Source: an uncultured Oceanospirillaceae bacterium | GTDB taxonomy: Bacteria; Pseudomonadota; Gammaproteobacteria; Pseudomonadales; Balneatricaceae | Length of the DNA stretch: 64,000 bases | Assembly (NCBI GenBank): GCA_937138495.1 | Contig: CAKZPE010000085.1 | Coordinates: 62,001 to 126,000 of the forward strand | Reading direction: 5' to 3' | In this document: piece by piece, positions 45,700-54,909 of the stretch | Layout of the letters: each line of letters starts with the position of its first letter | Position numbering within the stretch: the stretch's first letter is position 1 | The notes under the pieces: model-generated | What the model saw: the letters and a program-made list of their open reading frames with translations, nothing else | The model's database searches: none | Told to the model about the DNA's origin: nothing | Program-made: the position numbers and the translations under genes

Positions 45700-46689
45700 T
45701 CAGAAACGCTCAGTATCCACTTCAGACTGCGCCTGTGCCGGATAGCGTTCACCGACCACCGTCTGCTGATTGATAACAGCATCCACCCGGTTAAACAGAT
45801 CATCACTCAAAATCACTTCAGTGGCAGCTCTGTTTTCTTCCAAATGCTCCAGCACCGCCGTTCCCGGAATGGGTACAATGTGATCAGCCTTTTTCAGTAA
45901 CCAGGCCAGCGCCAGTTGTCCCGGTGTGCATCCGGCCTCTTCCGCCAGGGGCAGGTATTTGTCCAGTAGCTGCAGGTTGCGGGCATAATTATCCGGGCTG
46001 AAGCGCGGCATATTGCTGCGAAAATCATTCTCTGAGAGTTGATTAAGATCCCGCAGGGTATTGGTCAGAAACTTTCTGGCCAGCGGGCTGAAAGCCACCA
46101 GCGTGGTGCCCAGCTCCTTGCAGGCATCCAGCACCGCAATTTCAACATTTCGGCTCCACAGGGAATACTCACTCTGCACCGCGGCTATCGGATATTCCTT
46201 ATGGGCTTTACGCAAGGTTTCGGCGGAGACTTCCGACAAACCGACTTCCCGGATTTTACCTTCCCGAACCAGTTCTCCGAGCGCACCGACACTTTCTTCG
46301 ATGGGCACATTGCGGTCCCGGCGATGCAGGTAATACAGGTCAATGACGTCCGTCTGTAAACGTTTCAGGCTGGCCTCGCACACCTTGCGAATCGCTTCGG
46401 GCCGACCATTAATTTCCCGCACCCCGTCATCATTGCGGAACATGCCACACTTACTGGCCAGCACAAACTCCTGACGACGGCCTTTAAGCACCTCACCGAT
46501 CAGCGTTTCATTGGCACCAAAACCATACAGCGCTGCAGTATCGAGAAAGGTATAACCCACATCCAGTGCACGGTTCAGCATCTGCTCTGCATATTCACGG
46601 GACGGCGGCGTGCCGTACGCATGGGACAGGCTCATACAGCCATAGCCAATGGGTGAAACGAATAAAGCACCGATACGGCGGGTCGTCAT
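45700..46689 (-). CDS. Aldo/keto reductase
   Basis: NADPH-dependent oxidoreductase of 329 residues with a TIM-barrel fold. The catalytic tetrad is visible: Asp and Tyr in FLDTAALYGFGANE, Lys in LASKCGM and His in LYYLHRRD. The C-terminal cofactor region has IVPIPGT. Resembles the YakC/AKR13 branch acting on various aldehydes. Spacing of 18 bases to the GNAT gene suggests co-transcription. Confidence 0.9.
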   Translation of the reverse strand: MTTRRIGALFVSPIGYGCMSLSHAYGTPPSREYAEQMLNRALDVGYTFLDTAALYGFGANETLIGEVLKGRRQEFVLASKCGMFRNDDGVREINGRPEAIRKVCEASLKRLQTDVIDLYYLHRRDRNVPIEESVGALGELVREGKIREVGLSEVSAETLRKAHKEYPIAAVQSEYSLWSRNVEIAVLDACKELGTTLVAFSPLARKFLTNTLRDLNQLSENDFRSNMPRFSPDNYARNLQLLDKYLPLAEEAGCTPGQLALAWLLKKADHIVPIPGTAVLEHLEENRAATEVILSDDLFNRVDAVINQQTVVGERYPAQAQSEVDTERF

Positions 46690-46766
46690 GGGGTTTCCTT
46701 AAAAATCAAAATACTTGTTTTTGAGATGATACTGATCTGATACAAAAAAACAGTGACTGAACGGTT

Positions 46767-47501
46767 TTAACATCCCAGCCGTTTATACAACGCCTGAGAG
46801 TCTTTTAAAGCCGGCAACTCAAAACCTGTCTCAGCCTGTATTTTTGCGAAACTGACAGCGCTAACGCAGTAATCATCTTTACGCCCGGCACTTTGCTGCA
46901 TGATAAAGCCAGCAGCGTCCCCTTTCAGGTTGTACACCAGCTTGAAATAGCCGGACGGTACCTGATGGGGTTCATCGGCTTTTGGCAGGGCCGGCATATT
47001 CTGGTCATACAGCGGGCCGGTCATTACATATAAAGATTTACCATAGCTGACCCCTGCACGCACCGCATCTTCCAGTGCTTTCCACGGCCCCTGGTTCAGA
47101 TGCTTATCCTGCGGAGTAATGTTGCTGAGATAATTCAGTTCTGCCCAGTAACGGGAACCGGCAAACGATGCCAGTGGCGCCTGATGGCCCCGGTCCGCTT
47201 CCAGATTACTGTTGCGGGCACCGGTGTAGTCTTTCGCTTCCAGGGTTTCATCTTCATTCAGTAACGGGTCTGTCGCCCATTCCCTGCCCGGCGAGGCACC
47301 AAAGTTCACCACATCCACTTCATAGGCGACCCAGTCGGCAAACTTGGTTTCGGGATTATTCGATAAAGCGTATAAATGGCTGAACAACATATCATTGCCA
47401 GCGGGGCTTTCCGGGCAGCCCACAGGGCAGTGAACTGAGAGGATTTCAGCGGATGCCAGGCTGCTGAACATAAGGGCAGAAACAAATACAGAGGTTTTCA
47501 T
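46767..47501 (-). CDS. Exported DNA/RNA non-specific endonuclease (NucA/EndA family)
   Basis: Secreted nuclease of 244 residues from the ATG at 47501 (AGGAAAGATCGCT upstream) which opens a signal peptide (to about A18). The active-site motif D103-R104-G105-H106 is intact, and the metal-binding Asn lies in NYLSNITPQDKHLNQGPW. Four Cys may form disulfides. Family members degrade DNA and RNA outside the cell with Mg2+. Likely used to scavenge nucleotides; separate from the RTX toxin locus. Confidence 0.88.
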   Translation of the reverse strand: MKTSVFVSALMFSSLASAEILSVHCPVGCPESPAGNDMLFSHLYALSNNPETKFADWVAYEVDVVNFGASPGREWATDPLLNEDETLEAKDYTGARNSNLEADRGHQAPLASFAGSRYWAELNYLSNITPQDKHLNQGPWKALEDAVRAGVSYGKSLYVMTGPLYDQNMPALPKADEPHQVPSGYFKLVYNLKGDAAGFIMQQSAGRKDDYCVSAVSFAKIQAETGFELPALKDSQALYKRLGC

Positions 47502-47649
47502 AGCGATCTTTCCTGATTGATCATCGCCACGAATAATCCGTGCTACATAATGCAAATTCAAGCTATTTCTGAAAAACCCGGCCACAAACTTATCGGTCAG
47601 AAATCAGGCCCTCACTGGCCGGATCATTGAACCGGCACTCTCTTGCAGG

Positions 47650-48954
47650 TTACATGCCTAACCGGTCCCGCAGGCCGTACCACCATGAACCGGCTACCGA
47701 ATAAGGTACGCGAAAGCGCTGACCGCCGGGGAAACCTGACCAGGGTACGCCGGCAAAGAGATCAAAAAGTGCTGTTTCGCCACCGATAGCATCCGCCAGC
47801 AGTTTGCCAAACAGATGGGTGACATTGACACCATGACCACAGTAACCGTGGGCAAAATACAGATTGTCATCCAACCTGCCCAACTGGGCATGGCGGTTAT
47901 TGGTAATGGCAATATTGCCGCTCCAGGCATAATCAATTTTCACATCCGCCAGTTGCGGAAACACGTTAAGCATGTTGGGCCGTAATTTACCGATTATATC
48001 CGCCGGGGCAACACCTCCATAAACAGTACCGCCACCGAACAACAGCCGCCGGTCGGCAGACAGACGGTAATAGTCGAGAATATACCGGCAGTCAGCAATG
48101 CACATGTCTGCCGGTAAAATCTCACGGGCCAGTTCCTCCGGTAAAGACTCGGTGGCCATCACCTGCGTCGCTGCCGGCATCACCCGTGCTGCCAGCGGTT
48201 TGGACAACTGCCCCAGATACGCATTGCCACACAGGATTACCTGCCCGGCAATCACCTGACCTGAGGCAGTACTGATCTGCTGTTTTTCTCCCTTTTTATC
48301 GATGGACACCACCGGGGAATGTTCAAAAATCTGCCCGCCTAACTGTTCCAGAGCCTGCGCTTCACCCAATGCAAGCTTCAGCGGATGCAGATGGCCACCC
48401 AAGCTATCCAGCAGCCCACCAGCATACAACTTGCTGCCAACACAAGCCTGCAGCGCATCAGCATCCAGCAACTGATAGCCGGGAATATTATGTTCCCGAC
48501 ACAGCCGGGCTTCTTCAGCCAGCCCCTGCATATGTTTCCGGCTGTATGCCACAGTGACATGGCCGGGCCGGTAGTCACAATCGATTGAGTAACGTTCCAG
48601 TATTTGTCGGAGATAATCCCCCCCGGCCATATGTAAATCAGCGATTGAGGTACTGCAGCCAGAAAAATAGTCCTGCAGAAAATCGATACCGCCGTTAAAA
48701 CCGTTAATCAGCTGGCCGCCATTACGGCCCGACGCGCCCCAGCCAACCCGTTGCGCTTCCAGCACGACCACCCGGCAGCCCTGTTCCTGCAAAAACAGCC
48801 CTGCGGACAGACCACTGAAGCCGGCACCGACAATACAGACCTCCGCCTCCTGATGGCCCTGTAGCTGATCACGTTGCGCGGGCATCTCAACACTGGCTGC
48901 GTAATAGCTGTCAGGGTAAACGTTATCCCTGTTCACAGCGTCGGCCGCAGGCAT
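47650..48954 (-). CDS. puuB: FAD-dependent amine oxidoreductase, PuuB-like
   Basis: Flavoprotein of 434 residues of the DAO family. The FAD-binding motif is VGAGFSGLSAGLFLQEQG near residues 42-59, and GWGASGRNGGQLINGF is typical of gamma-glutamylputrescine oxidase and related enzymes. ATG at 48954 overlaps the synthetase stop as TGATG, so translation is coupled. It would oxidise a gamma-glutamyl amine to the aldehyde. The substrate could be a different amine from putrescine. Confidence 0.8.
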   Translation of the reverse strand: MPAADAVNRDNVYPDSYYAASVEMPAQRDQLQGHQEAEVCIVGAGFSGLSAGLFLQEQGCRVVVLEAQRVGWGASGRNGGQLINGFNGGIDFLQDYFSGCSTSIADLHMAGGDYLRQILERYSIDCDYRPGHVTVAYSRKHMQGLAEEARLCREHNIPGYQLLDADALQACVGSKLYAGGLLDSLGGHLHPLKLALGEAQALEQLGGQIFEHSPVVSIDKKGEKQQISTASGQVIAGQVILCGNAYLGQLSKPLAARVMPAATQVMATESLPEELAREILPADMCIADCRYILDYYRLSADRRLLFGGGTVYGGVAPADIIGKLRPNMLNVFPQLADVKIDYAWSGNIAITNNRHAQLGRLDDNLYFAHGYCGHGVNVTHLFGKLLADAIGGETALFDLFAGVPWSGFPGGQRFRVPYSVAGSWWYGLRDRLGM

Positions 48955-50327
48955 CACACATCCTCCAGATAACTGGCATATTCGAACGCCGACACCCGTT
49001 GCTTAAACGCCACCAGTTCATGGCGTTTCAGGCTGATAAACTGCCGGTGCAACGCCGGGTGGAATACTTTTTTCGCCATGTCGCCCTGCTCGAACAGATC
49101 AATGGCACTGGCCCATTCGGTTGGAATTTGCGGTGCGTCGGCGTCGTAATTCCAGCCTTCAACCGGGCTTCCCGGGTCAAGCTCCTCCTGCATGCCCTCC
49201 AGGGCCGCTCCCAGATGTGCCGCCAGCACCAGATACGGGTTGGCATCCGCACCGGCTGCCCGTTGTTCGATCCGGCGGGCAACCGCTGGGCCACCGGGAA
49301 TCCGGATGGCAGCAGTGCGGTTTTCATAGCCCCAGGTGACCCGCGTTGGTGCCAGTGAATGAGGTCGCAGACGACGATACGAATTGTAATGGGGGGCAAA
49401 GATCAGTGTCAGTTGCGGCAGGGCTTCCAATAATCCACCGACGGCATGCCGTAAGCGGTCGCTGCCCTTCTCTGTGCCATCGTTGAAGATATTATTTCCG
49501 TCTGCATCCAGCACACTGAAATGCACATGCATGCTGTTACCTGCCCGGTCGCCAAACGGCTTGGCCATAAAGGTAGCGCCATATCCCAGTTGCCGGGCAA
49601 CCCCTTTGATGATCCGTTTAAACAGCACGGTGTTATCGGCCGCTTTAAGCGGATCCGCCAGGTGATTGAGATTAATTTCATACTGCCCCGCACCGCCTTC
49701 GGAAATCGCAGCATCCGCCGGAATACCCTGTTCTTCACAGGCGGCATAGATGTGATTAAACAGGGGTTCCATCTGATCCATTTCATCGATGGACAGTAAA
49801 CCGCTGGTATCAAACTGACGCTGTTTATCCGGCGTATAAGGGGCAACTGGCTTACCGTCTTCCAGGCTGTACAGATAAAACTCCAGTTCCATCGCTACCA
49901 CCGGCGTCAGCCCCAGATCCGCATAAGCCTGCTGTACCGCAGCCAGCGCCCCCCGGGGATCTCCGGGAAACGGTGCACCGTCTTCACCCGTCATCCACAG
50001 GGGAATGAAAGCATGGGAAGCGGCAGTCCAGTTCACAGGCAGAATGCCCCGTCCGGTGTACTGACAGATACCGTCACCGTCGCCGGTTAAATCCGCATAC
50101 TGATTATCTTCAATGTCACCGCCCCAGATATCGCTGGACAGGCTTGAAGGCGGCATGCGTAAACTGCCCCCCAGAACCTTTTCAGCCTGTGCCACCGGAA
50201 GCCGCTTGCCCCGCAGGACACCATTCAGGTCGGTCACGGCGGCGGTAATATGTTTAACCTGAGGGTTGGCATTAAGCCATTCCAGCTCACGGCTGTACGA
50301 TGGTTTTACAGAAGAATCAGCAGACAT
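48954..50327 (-). CDS. puuA: Glutamine-synthetase-family gamma-glutamyl amine ligase, PuuA-like
   Basis: ATP-dependent ligase of 457 residues joining glutamate to an amine. DLNGVLRGKRLPV near the N terminus, VAMELEFYL, GGAGQYEINL and GNSMHVHFSV carry the nucleotide, glutamate and metal sites of the family; RIPGGPAVARRIEQRAAGADANPYL is close to E. coli PuuA. ATG follows GGGAAG. Co-transcribed with puuB; puuC and puuD are not in this window, so the pathway may be split or end in another amine. Regulated perhaps by the divergent XRE gene. Confidence 0.82.
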   Translation of the reverse strand: MSADSSVKPSYSRELEWLNANPQVKHITAAVTDLNGVLRGKRLPVAQAEKVLGGSLRMPPSSLSSDIWGGDIEDNQYADLTGDGDGICQYTGRGILPVNWTAASHAFIPLWMTGEDGAPFPGDPRGALAAVQQAYADLGLTPVVAMELEFYLYSLEDGKPVAPYTPDKQRQFDTSGLLSIDEMDQMEPLFNHIYAACEEQGIPADAAISEGGAGQYEINLNHLADPLKAADNTVLFKRIIKGVARQLGYGATFMAKPFGDRAGNSMHVHFSVLDADGNNIFNDGTEKGSDRLRHAVGGLLEALPQLTLIFAPHYNSYRRLRPHSLAPTRVTWGYENRTAAIRIPGGPAVARRIEQRAAGADANPYLVLAAHLGAALEGMQEELDPGSPVEGWNYDADAPQIPTEWASAIDLFEQGDMAKKVFHPALHRQFISLKRHELVAFKQRVSAFEYASYLEDV

Positions 50328-50507
50328 AGAACACTTCCCAATCGTTAATAATCAGTGCCTGCCCCTAAGGAAGAGTGCCGGCAGATCCTTATATGATATG
50401 AAGCATCCTTCGATTTAGATACGGGTCACGCTGCAATTAACTGATGCGATATGTATACTCAGAGCATAAACTGGCATAAATCATAATGAATCCCGGGCTT
50501 TCTGAGT

Positions 50508-51323
50508 ATGAGTGAATCTTTATCTGAAAATATCCGCCTGCTGTGCAGTTACGGGCGTTCTGTCTCTGATATCTGTCGGCGGGCAGGCATTAACCGTCAG
50601 CAGTTCAGTAAATATCTGAATGGCCACTCGGAACCGTCTCTGGCAAGCCTGCGAAAAATCTGTGATTTTTTCGGTGTTGATGAATCGGAAATCATGATGG
50701 ATAAGGCCCGCTTTCAGGAGATAATCCGCCTCCGTCCCCCGCAGTTCAACCATACAGAAAATCGCTTTGACCGGGTGATTAAAGCACTGACATCGGCCGA
50801 TACACCCACGGATACTTTCTTCAGCCGTCATGAAGGCTACTACCACGCTTATATCGTACCTGACCCAGGCCGCGGCCACTGCATCCGTTCCCTGAGCCGT
50901 ATTTACCGTGAAGGCGATAAATGGCTGGCCAGAACCGTTGAACGGCAAATGGATCAGCTATTCATGTTACCGGCAACCCTGAAATATTCAGGCATTGTCA
51001 TGGAAGGCTGTAACCGGATCGCGATTTACGAACGGGAGGACGGCGAAGGCCGCAGCCTGAATGCCACCTTCCTGTATCCGTCTGAGCACGGGAAGCCCCG
51101 CTATCTGCCGGGTCTGTTGGTGGGTTTTTGTGCTGAAGGGTCACAGCAGATTAACTGTATAAGAACCGTCTGGCAGTTTCTTGGTAAGCAACCGGACCTT
51201 CGTCAGGCCCTGAAAAAATGCGGCGTCGTTGACCGCGAACAGGAGACATTACCTGCGTTTGTAGAACAGGGTATTGGCAATGATATGACCGCCGACGAGA
51301 AGCTTTTCACACCCCGGTTTTAA
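50508..51323 (+). CDS. XRE-family regulator with unknown C-terminal domain
   Basis: Regulator of 271 residues. Residues about 5-65 are a Cro/C1-type helix-turn-helix (VSDICRRAGINRQQFSKYLNG, SLASLRKICDFFGV). The remaining 200 residues match no domain I know: it is not the cupin of PuuR. It is divergent from puuA across 180 bases, so control of the amine genes is likely, though unproven. Confidence 0.8.
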   Translation: MSESLSENIRLLCSYGRSVSDICRRAGINRQQFSKYLNGHSEPSLASLRKICDFFGVDESEIMMDKARFQEIIRLRPPQFNHTENRFDRVIKALTSADTPTDTFFSRHEGYYHAYIVPDPGRGHCIRSLSRIYREGDKWLARTVERQMDQLFMLPATLKYSGIVMEGCNRIAIYEREDGEGRSLNATFLYPSEHGKPRYLPGLLVGFCAEGSQQINCIRTVWQFLGKQPDLRQALKKCGVVDREQETLPAFVEQGIGNDMTADEKLFTPRF

Positions 51324-52228
51324 TCCTGAGCTGAGGACCGGTTATCCGGCAAACCGGCCTCCACCAGATGATCAATTAAGGCCCGCTGTGACGCCTTCAT
51401 CACCCGGTTAGCCGGATACACCACGGACACTTTAGCCGGCGGCAGTTCGTAATTCTGTAAAATGCGCACCAGACGCCCGGCGCGCAAGTGCTCACACAAC
51501 ATAAAATCGGGCAACAGTGCGATCCCCAACCCGTCTGCAGCAAAGTCTGCCGCCAGTTGTCCGTCACTGGTATCCAGCGAGGATGGCACCGACACATAAC
51601 GGCTGGCATTGCCCATCTGAAAGCGCCAGCGGCCGGGCTGGCGGTTAGATGAATCCAGAATGCACTGATGATCCGCTAACTGAAACGGTGTTTCCGGTAT
51701 GCCGTGTCTGGCCAGATACTCCGGATGCGCCACACAATAGATCTGCATACAGCCGATCTGACGCGCGACCATGCCTGAGTCCGGCAGTTCACCCACACGG
51801 ACTGCCAGATCGATCCCTTCTTCCACCAGATTCACAAAACGGTTCACAATCAGCCACGACAGCTTCACCTGCGGGTAACGTTGCATGAATGTACTCAGCA
51901 ATGGCTGCAAGCCGAATGCAGCCGAATGCGAAGGTGATGTAATTCTCAGCTGACCCGCAACCACCTGTTGCCGTTCAGACATGTCTTCCTGTAATGATGA
52001 CAGCCGGTCGAGAATCTCGCTGAAACCTGTCAGATATTCCCGTCCTTCTTCCGTCAGGGTCATGGAACGGGTCGTCCGCTGCAGCAATTTACAACCGAAA
52101 TGCACTTCAAGATCATTCACCTGCCGGCTCACGGCGGAAGTAACAACATTGAGCTCCCGGGCCGCCGCCGAAAAGCTTTGTTGTTCCACCACCGTCCGGA
52201 AGGTCTGCATCGCTTTTAACAGGTCCAC
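51320..52228 (-). CDS. LysR-family transcriptional regulator
   Basis: Regulator of 302 residues with a winged helix at about 1-60 (TFRTVVEQQSFSAAARELN, SAVSRQVNDLE) and the usual effector domain; the DSGMVARQIGCMQIYCVAHPEYL phrase is typical of the CrgA/YafC group. Divergent from a short-chain dehydrogenase gene and probably controls it. Its stop overlaps the XRE gene end by four bases, convergent. Confidence 0.9.
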   Translation of the reverse strand: MDLLKAMQTFRTVVEQQSFSAAARELNVVTSAVSRQVNDLEVHFGCKLLQRTTRSMTLTEEGREYLTGFSEILDRLSSLQEDMSERQQVVAGQLRITSPSHSAAFGLQPLLSTFMQRYPQVKLSWLIVNRFVNLVEEGIDLAVRVGELPDSGMVARQIGCMQIYCVAHPEYLARHGIPETPFQLADHQCILDSSNRQPGRWRFQMGNASRYVSVPSSLDTSDGQLAADFAADGLGIALLPDFMLCEHLRAGRLVRILQNYELPPAKVSVVYPANRVMKASQRALIDHLVEAGLPDNRSSAQD

Positions 52229-52350
52229 ATCATCACCATTATTCTCTTTTTAAGAAATATTTTTTCACAAAGACACTGTTTTTCTGATTAACGCACAGGA
52301 ATAGCATAACAATCAATCGATACAGACACAGAAAAAACGGAGTAACACAC

Positions 52351-52947
52351 ATGAAAATTCTGATTATTGGCGCAACCGGTACCATCGGCAAAGCAGTGGC
52401 ACAGACATTATCTGCAGATCATCAGATTATCCGGGCAGGCTACAGTGACGGGGATGTTCGGGTAGATCTGGGCAATCCGGAGAGTATTCGTGAAATGTTC
52501 GCCACCACAGGCAAGGTAGATGCAGTGATCTCCACTGCCGGATTGGCAGGCTTTGCGCCACTGGCTCAGCTACAGGACAGCGATTACCAACTGGCGCTGA
52601 ACAACAAAGTAATGGGCCAGATTAATCTGATCCGTCTGGGCAGCGCATACATTACTGATGGCGGTTCAGTCACCCTGACGTCCGGTATCTTGTCAAAAGA
52701 GCCAATCCCCGGCAGTGCCAGCATTGCCATGGCGAACGGCGCACTGGAAAGTTATGTGCTGGCCGCCGCACTGGAAGAAAACCGCATTAACCTGAATGTA
52801 GTGGCACCAGCTTTTGTAAAAGAGACCATGGAAATGATGGGGATGGACAGCAGCACCGGTATCAGTGCGGCGGACACGGCCCGCGCTTATGCTGAAGCGC
52901 TGACCGGCCACCACGGGGAAACTCTGGATGTGCGTGATCATATCTGA
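52351..52947 (+). CDS. Short-chain dehydrogenase/reductase
   Basis: Rossmann-fold oxidoreductase of 198 residues. The cofactor motif GATGTIGKAVAQ is at residues 7-18 and STAGLAG stands for the usual NAG region. The classical YxxxK is not visible: SIAMANGALESYV lies there. It therefore belongs to an atypical SDR subgroup and its chemistry is unsure. ATG follows GGAGTAACACAC. Start is 122 bases from the divergent LysR gene. Confidence 0.83.
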   Translation: MKILIIGATGTIGKAVAQTLSADHQIIRAGYSDGDVRVDLGNPESIREMFATTGKVDAVISTAGLAGFAPLAQLQDSDYQLALNNKVMGQINLIRLGSAYITDGGSVTLTSGILSKEPIPGSASIAMANGALESYVLAAALEENRINLNVVAPAFVKETMEMMGMDSSTGISAADTARAYAEALTGHHGETLDVRDHI

Positions 52948-53040
52948 CCTGTCACCGCCTGCAGCAGTTAACGGCTGCGGGCATCTTCACAGGCCCCTCT
53001 GTCAGATTTCTATGTCAGATCGCTCTGCCAGGAGCGTCTT

Positions 53041-53583
53041 TCAGTCCTCCCAGGGACCAAAGCCCGGTATATCAATCATCTCTTCTTCAAACCGGGCCAA
53101 CGCAGTATCCTGATTGCAGGCATCACAGTTGCTCATACTGATCACATCCGGATTGCCGGTGGTCATAGCTGCTGACAATTCATCATGTTCGTGCCTGAAC
53201 TCAGGCAACTGCGTGATGCGCAGCGGGGCTTTCGTCTGCATCTTCTGCAATAACCCCTGCCCTTCAAAACCCGCATGGCTGATCAGATACTTCAACACTT
53301 TAGCGTGTTCGTCCGGCAACAACTCAGCATTATCGTCAAAATGATACTCCAGACCTGCCATCAGCGTTTCCCAGCTTTTAGCCGGCAGCAACACCGGCGG
53401 ATACGCCATATGGCATTCGCCACAGGTCCGCGCATAGCCGGCAGGAACCGGGCCTTTCATAGCCATCGTTGCCTGATCCGACGCGGTGGCAACGGACCCC
53501 AACGCACTGACACCGAAATAAATACCGCTCATTAACAGACCACAGGCAACCAGCCAGCGGCCCCGGGTAACCACTGTATGCAT
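53041..53583 (-). CDS. Diheme-cytochrome-c family protein with one lost heme motif
   Basis: Periplasmic or membrane-anchored cytochrome of 180 residues, DHC family, with an N-terminal signal anchor (about 8-30). The first heme motif CGECH is intact. The second, NCDACN, has Asn (AAT) where the axial-ligand His (CAT) is expected, so only one normal c-type heme may be bound. It lies 4 bases after the SHP-like gene. Expected to pass electrons between the cytochrome b subunit and the SHP subunit. Confidence 0.83.
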   Translation of the reverse strand: MHTVVTRGRWLVACGLLMSGIYFGVSALGSVATASDQATMAMKGPVPAGYARTCGECHMAYPPVLLPAKSWETLMAGLEYHFDDNAELLPDEHAKVLKYLISHAGFEGQGLLQKMQTKAPLRITQLPEFRHEHDELSAAMTTGNPDVISMSNCDACNQDTALARFEEEMIDIPGFGPWED

Positions 53584-53586
53584 AAC

Positions 53587-53982
53587 TTATTGCTCCTTTA
53601 GCCATACCAGTACATCTGCTTTTTCCTGCAGGCTGCACTCACGTTTAAGGGTCCATTTACAATTCCGTAAAAACCATTTTTCTATCTTTTTCTCATCCGT
53701 TAACCGCAAAGCATTCACTGAAGGTGCCATGGGATCTATATGCTTCGCGGTTCGCACATGTTTACCGGCATCCACAGGCGCATCACCGTGACAATCCGTA
53801 CAGCGGCGGCCGTCAAAATCGGTAAACCAGAGGGTTTTGCCGGCTTCAGCACTCGCGGTGTTCACACCCTGCTGCAGATACGTGTTCAGCAGGTCATCAG
53901 CCGGGGCGGCAAACACACTGCCGCCCAACAGCAGAATACCGATACACCCAAAGGTCAGACTTAAACGGTTAGCGGTTATCAT
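53587..53982 (-). CDS. SHP-like (DUF1924) cytochrome c
   Basis: Periplasmic monoheme cytochrome of 131 residues with a signal peptide ending near the FAAPA site (about residue 26). Heme motif CTDCH is present in RRCTDCHGDAP; a Cys pair near the C terminus (NCKWTLKRECS) fits the disulfide of the sphaeroides heme protein (SHP) family. SHP binds small ligands such as oxygen and nitric oxide at an open heme site. Part of a three-gene operon with the DHC protein and cytochrome b. Confidence 0.85.
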   Translation of the reverse strand: MITANRLSLTFGCIGILLLGGSVFAAPADDLLNTYLQQGVNTASAEAGKTLWFTDFDGRRCTDCHGDAPVDAGKHVRTAKHIDPMAPSVNALRLTDEKKIEKWFLRNCKWTLKRECSLQEKADVLVWLKEQ

Positions 53983-54014
53983 AGCGGCCTTCTCTCTTCC
54001 GGATATTTCGACTA

Positions 54015-54614
54015 TCAGCGGTTTTTATTGCCGGTCAGCATGGCTTTGATCAGATTTTCTTTATGCACAACAGAGCTCACCAGAACCCCGGCGACATGAA
54101 TAACAATCAGAGAAATCATAAAGTTAGCGGCAAACTCATGGAGTGGTTCCATCACGGATTCAGAATATAGCCAGTGACCGGATACATACCAGGCAGCCAG
54201 AGGTCCTTCACCTTCAGCAGCCGCCAGAAACAGGCCGGATACGCTCAGTAAGATCAGAATGACAAGCAGTAATACAACCATCCAGCCACCGGCGGGATTA
54301 TGACCGGTATAGTGCTTTACCCGACGGGACGTCAGGCTTTTCAGGTATGACTTAAGCTCAGCAAATGAGGTAACAAAATTTGTAAACCGGGCATGATGGC
54401 TACCGACACATCCCCACAACAGCCGGAAGGTAATCAGACATGCCACACCGTAACCGGCATAAAAATGCACAGTCTGCAGATCATCCTCAGATAAGTAGGC
54501 GGTAAAAAACAGAACCACCAGTGACCAGTGAAAGATTCGGATAAACCCGTCCCAGACTCTGACGGAAGCGCCCGGCTGGCTGTAATCCTGTGAACGGTGA
54601 GATAGGTTTTGCAT
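54015..54614 (-). CDS. Cytochrome b561-family membrane subunit
   Basis: Inner-membrane diheme cytochrome b of 199 residues from the ATG at 54614 (AGGG upstream). Four transmembrane helices carry heme-ligand His residues in IFHWSL, VHFYAGYG and HEFAANF / IVIHVAGV. It would take electrons from the quinol pool and pass them to the DHC and SHP subunits. First gene of the operon, with a PmrA/QseB-type box just ahead. Confidence 0.88.
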   Translation of the reverse strand: MQNLSHRSQDYSQPGASVRVWDGFIRIFHWSLVVLFFTAYLSEDDLQTVHFYAGYGVACLITFRLLWGCVGSHHARFTNFVTSFAELKSYLKSLTSRRVKHYTGHNPAGGWMVVLLLVILILLSVSGLFLAAAEGEGPLAAWYVSGHWLYSESVMEPLHEFAANFMISLIVIHVAGVLVSSVVHKENLIKAMLTGNKNR

Positions 54615-54662
54615 TACGGTTGCCCTGTACATTTCAATCTGTCGCCAGACTAAAATGCAAAA

Positions 54663-54679
54663 CTTAAGACAATCTTAAG
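54663..54679 (-). promoter_or_regulatory. PmrA/QseB-like box upstream of cytochrome operon
   Basis: CTTAAG at 54663 and 54674 form a direct repeat with a 5-base spacer (11-base period), 50-65 bases ahead of the cytochrome b start. This matches the YTTAAG-N5-YTTAAG box of OmpR-type regulators of the PmrA/QseB group. Confidence 0.55.
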
Positions 54680-54693
54680 AAAACCCAGGAAAT

Positions 54694-54719
54694 AAAAACG
54701 GCCCTGCTGAGTGCAGGGC
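54694..54719 (-). terminator. Leftward terminator
   Basis: GCCCTGC and GCAGGGC pair around TGAGT; read leftwards the stem is followed by CGTTTTTATTT. It ends the transcript of the lipoprotein genes to the right. Confidence 0.7.
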
Positions 54720-54909
54720 TGAATTGAGACATCAAAAAGAGCTGTCAGTGATGACTAATCATTCACGGAATAACCTGTCCCACTGACCAGACCGCAACGG
54801 TATTTAGTCAGCAGATCCGTGGCAACGTCTGCAGCAGGCCGCAGAACACCGTCGGCATATAATCATGGAGCCTCTTAATCACAGGAGCCGCCGGGGGTGA
54901 TAGCGCGTT

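Larger units (their letters stand above)
54615..54909. other. Intergenic region upstream of cytochrome operon
   Basis: About 295 bases. Holds the box described at 54663 and a leftward terminator at 54694-54719. No other feature seen between 54720 and 54909. Confidence 0.5.

Noticed and set aside
46767..47501. The NucA-type nuclease as another polymorphic toxin
   Set aside because: It has a plain signal peptide, no delivery domain and no immunity gene beside it; a scavenging nuclease is simpler.
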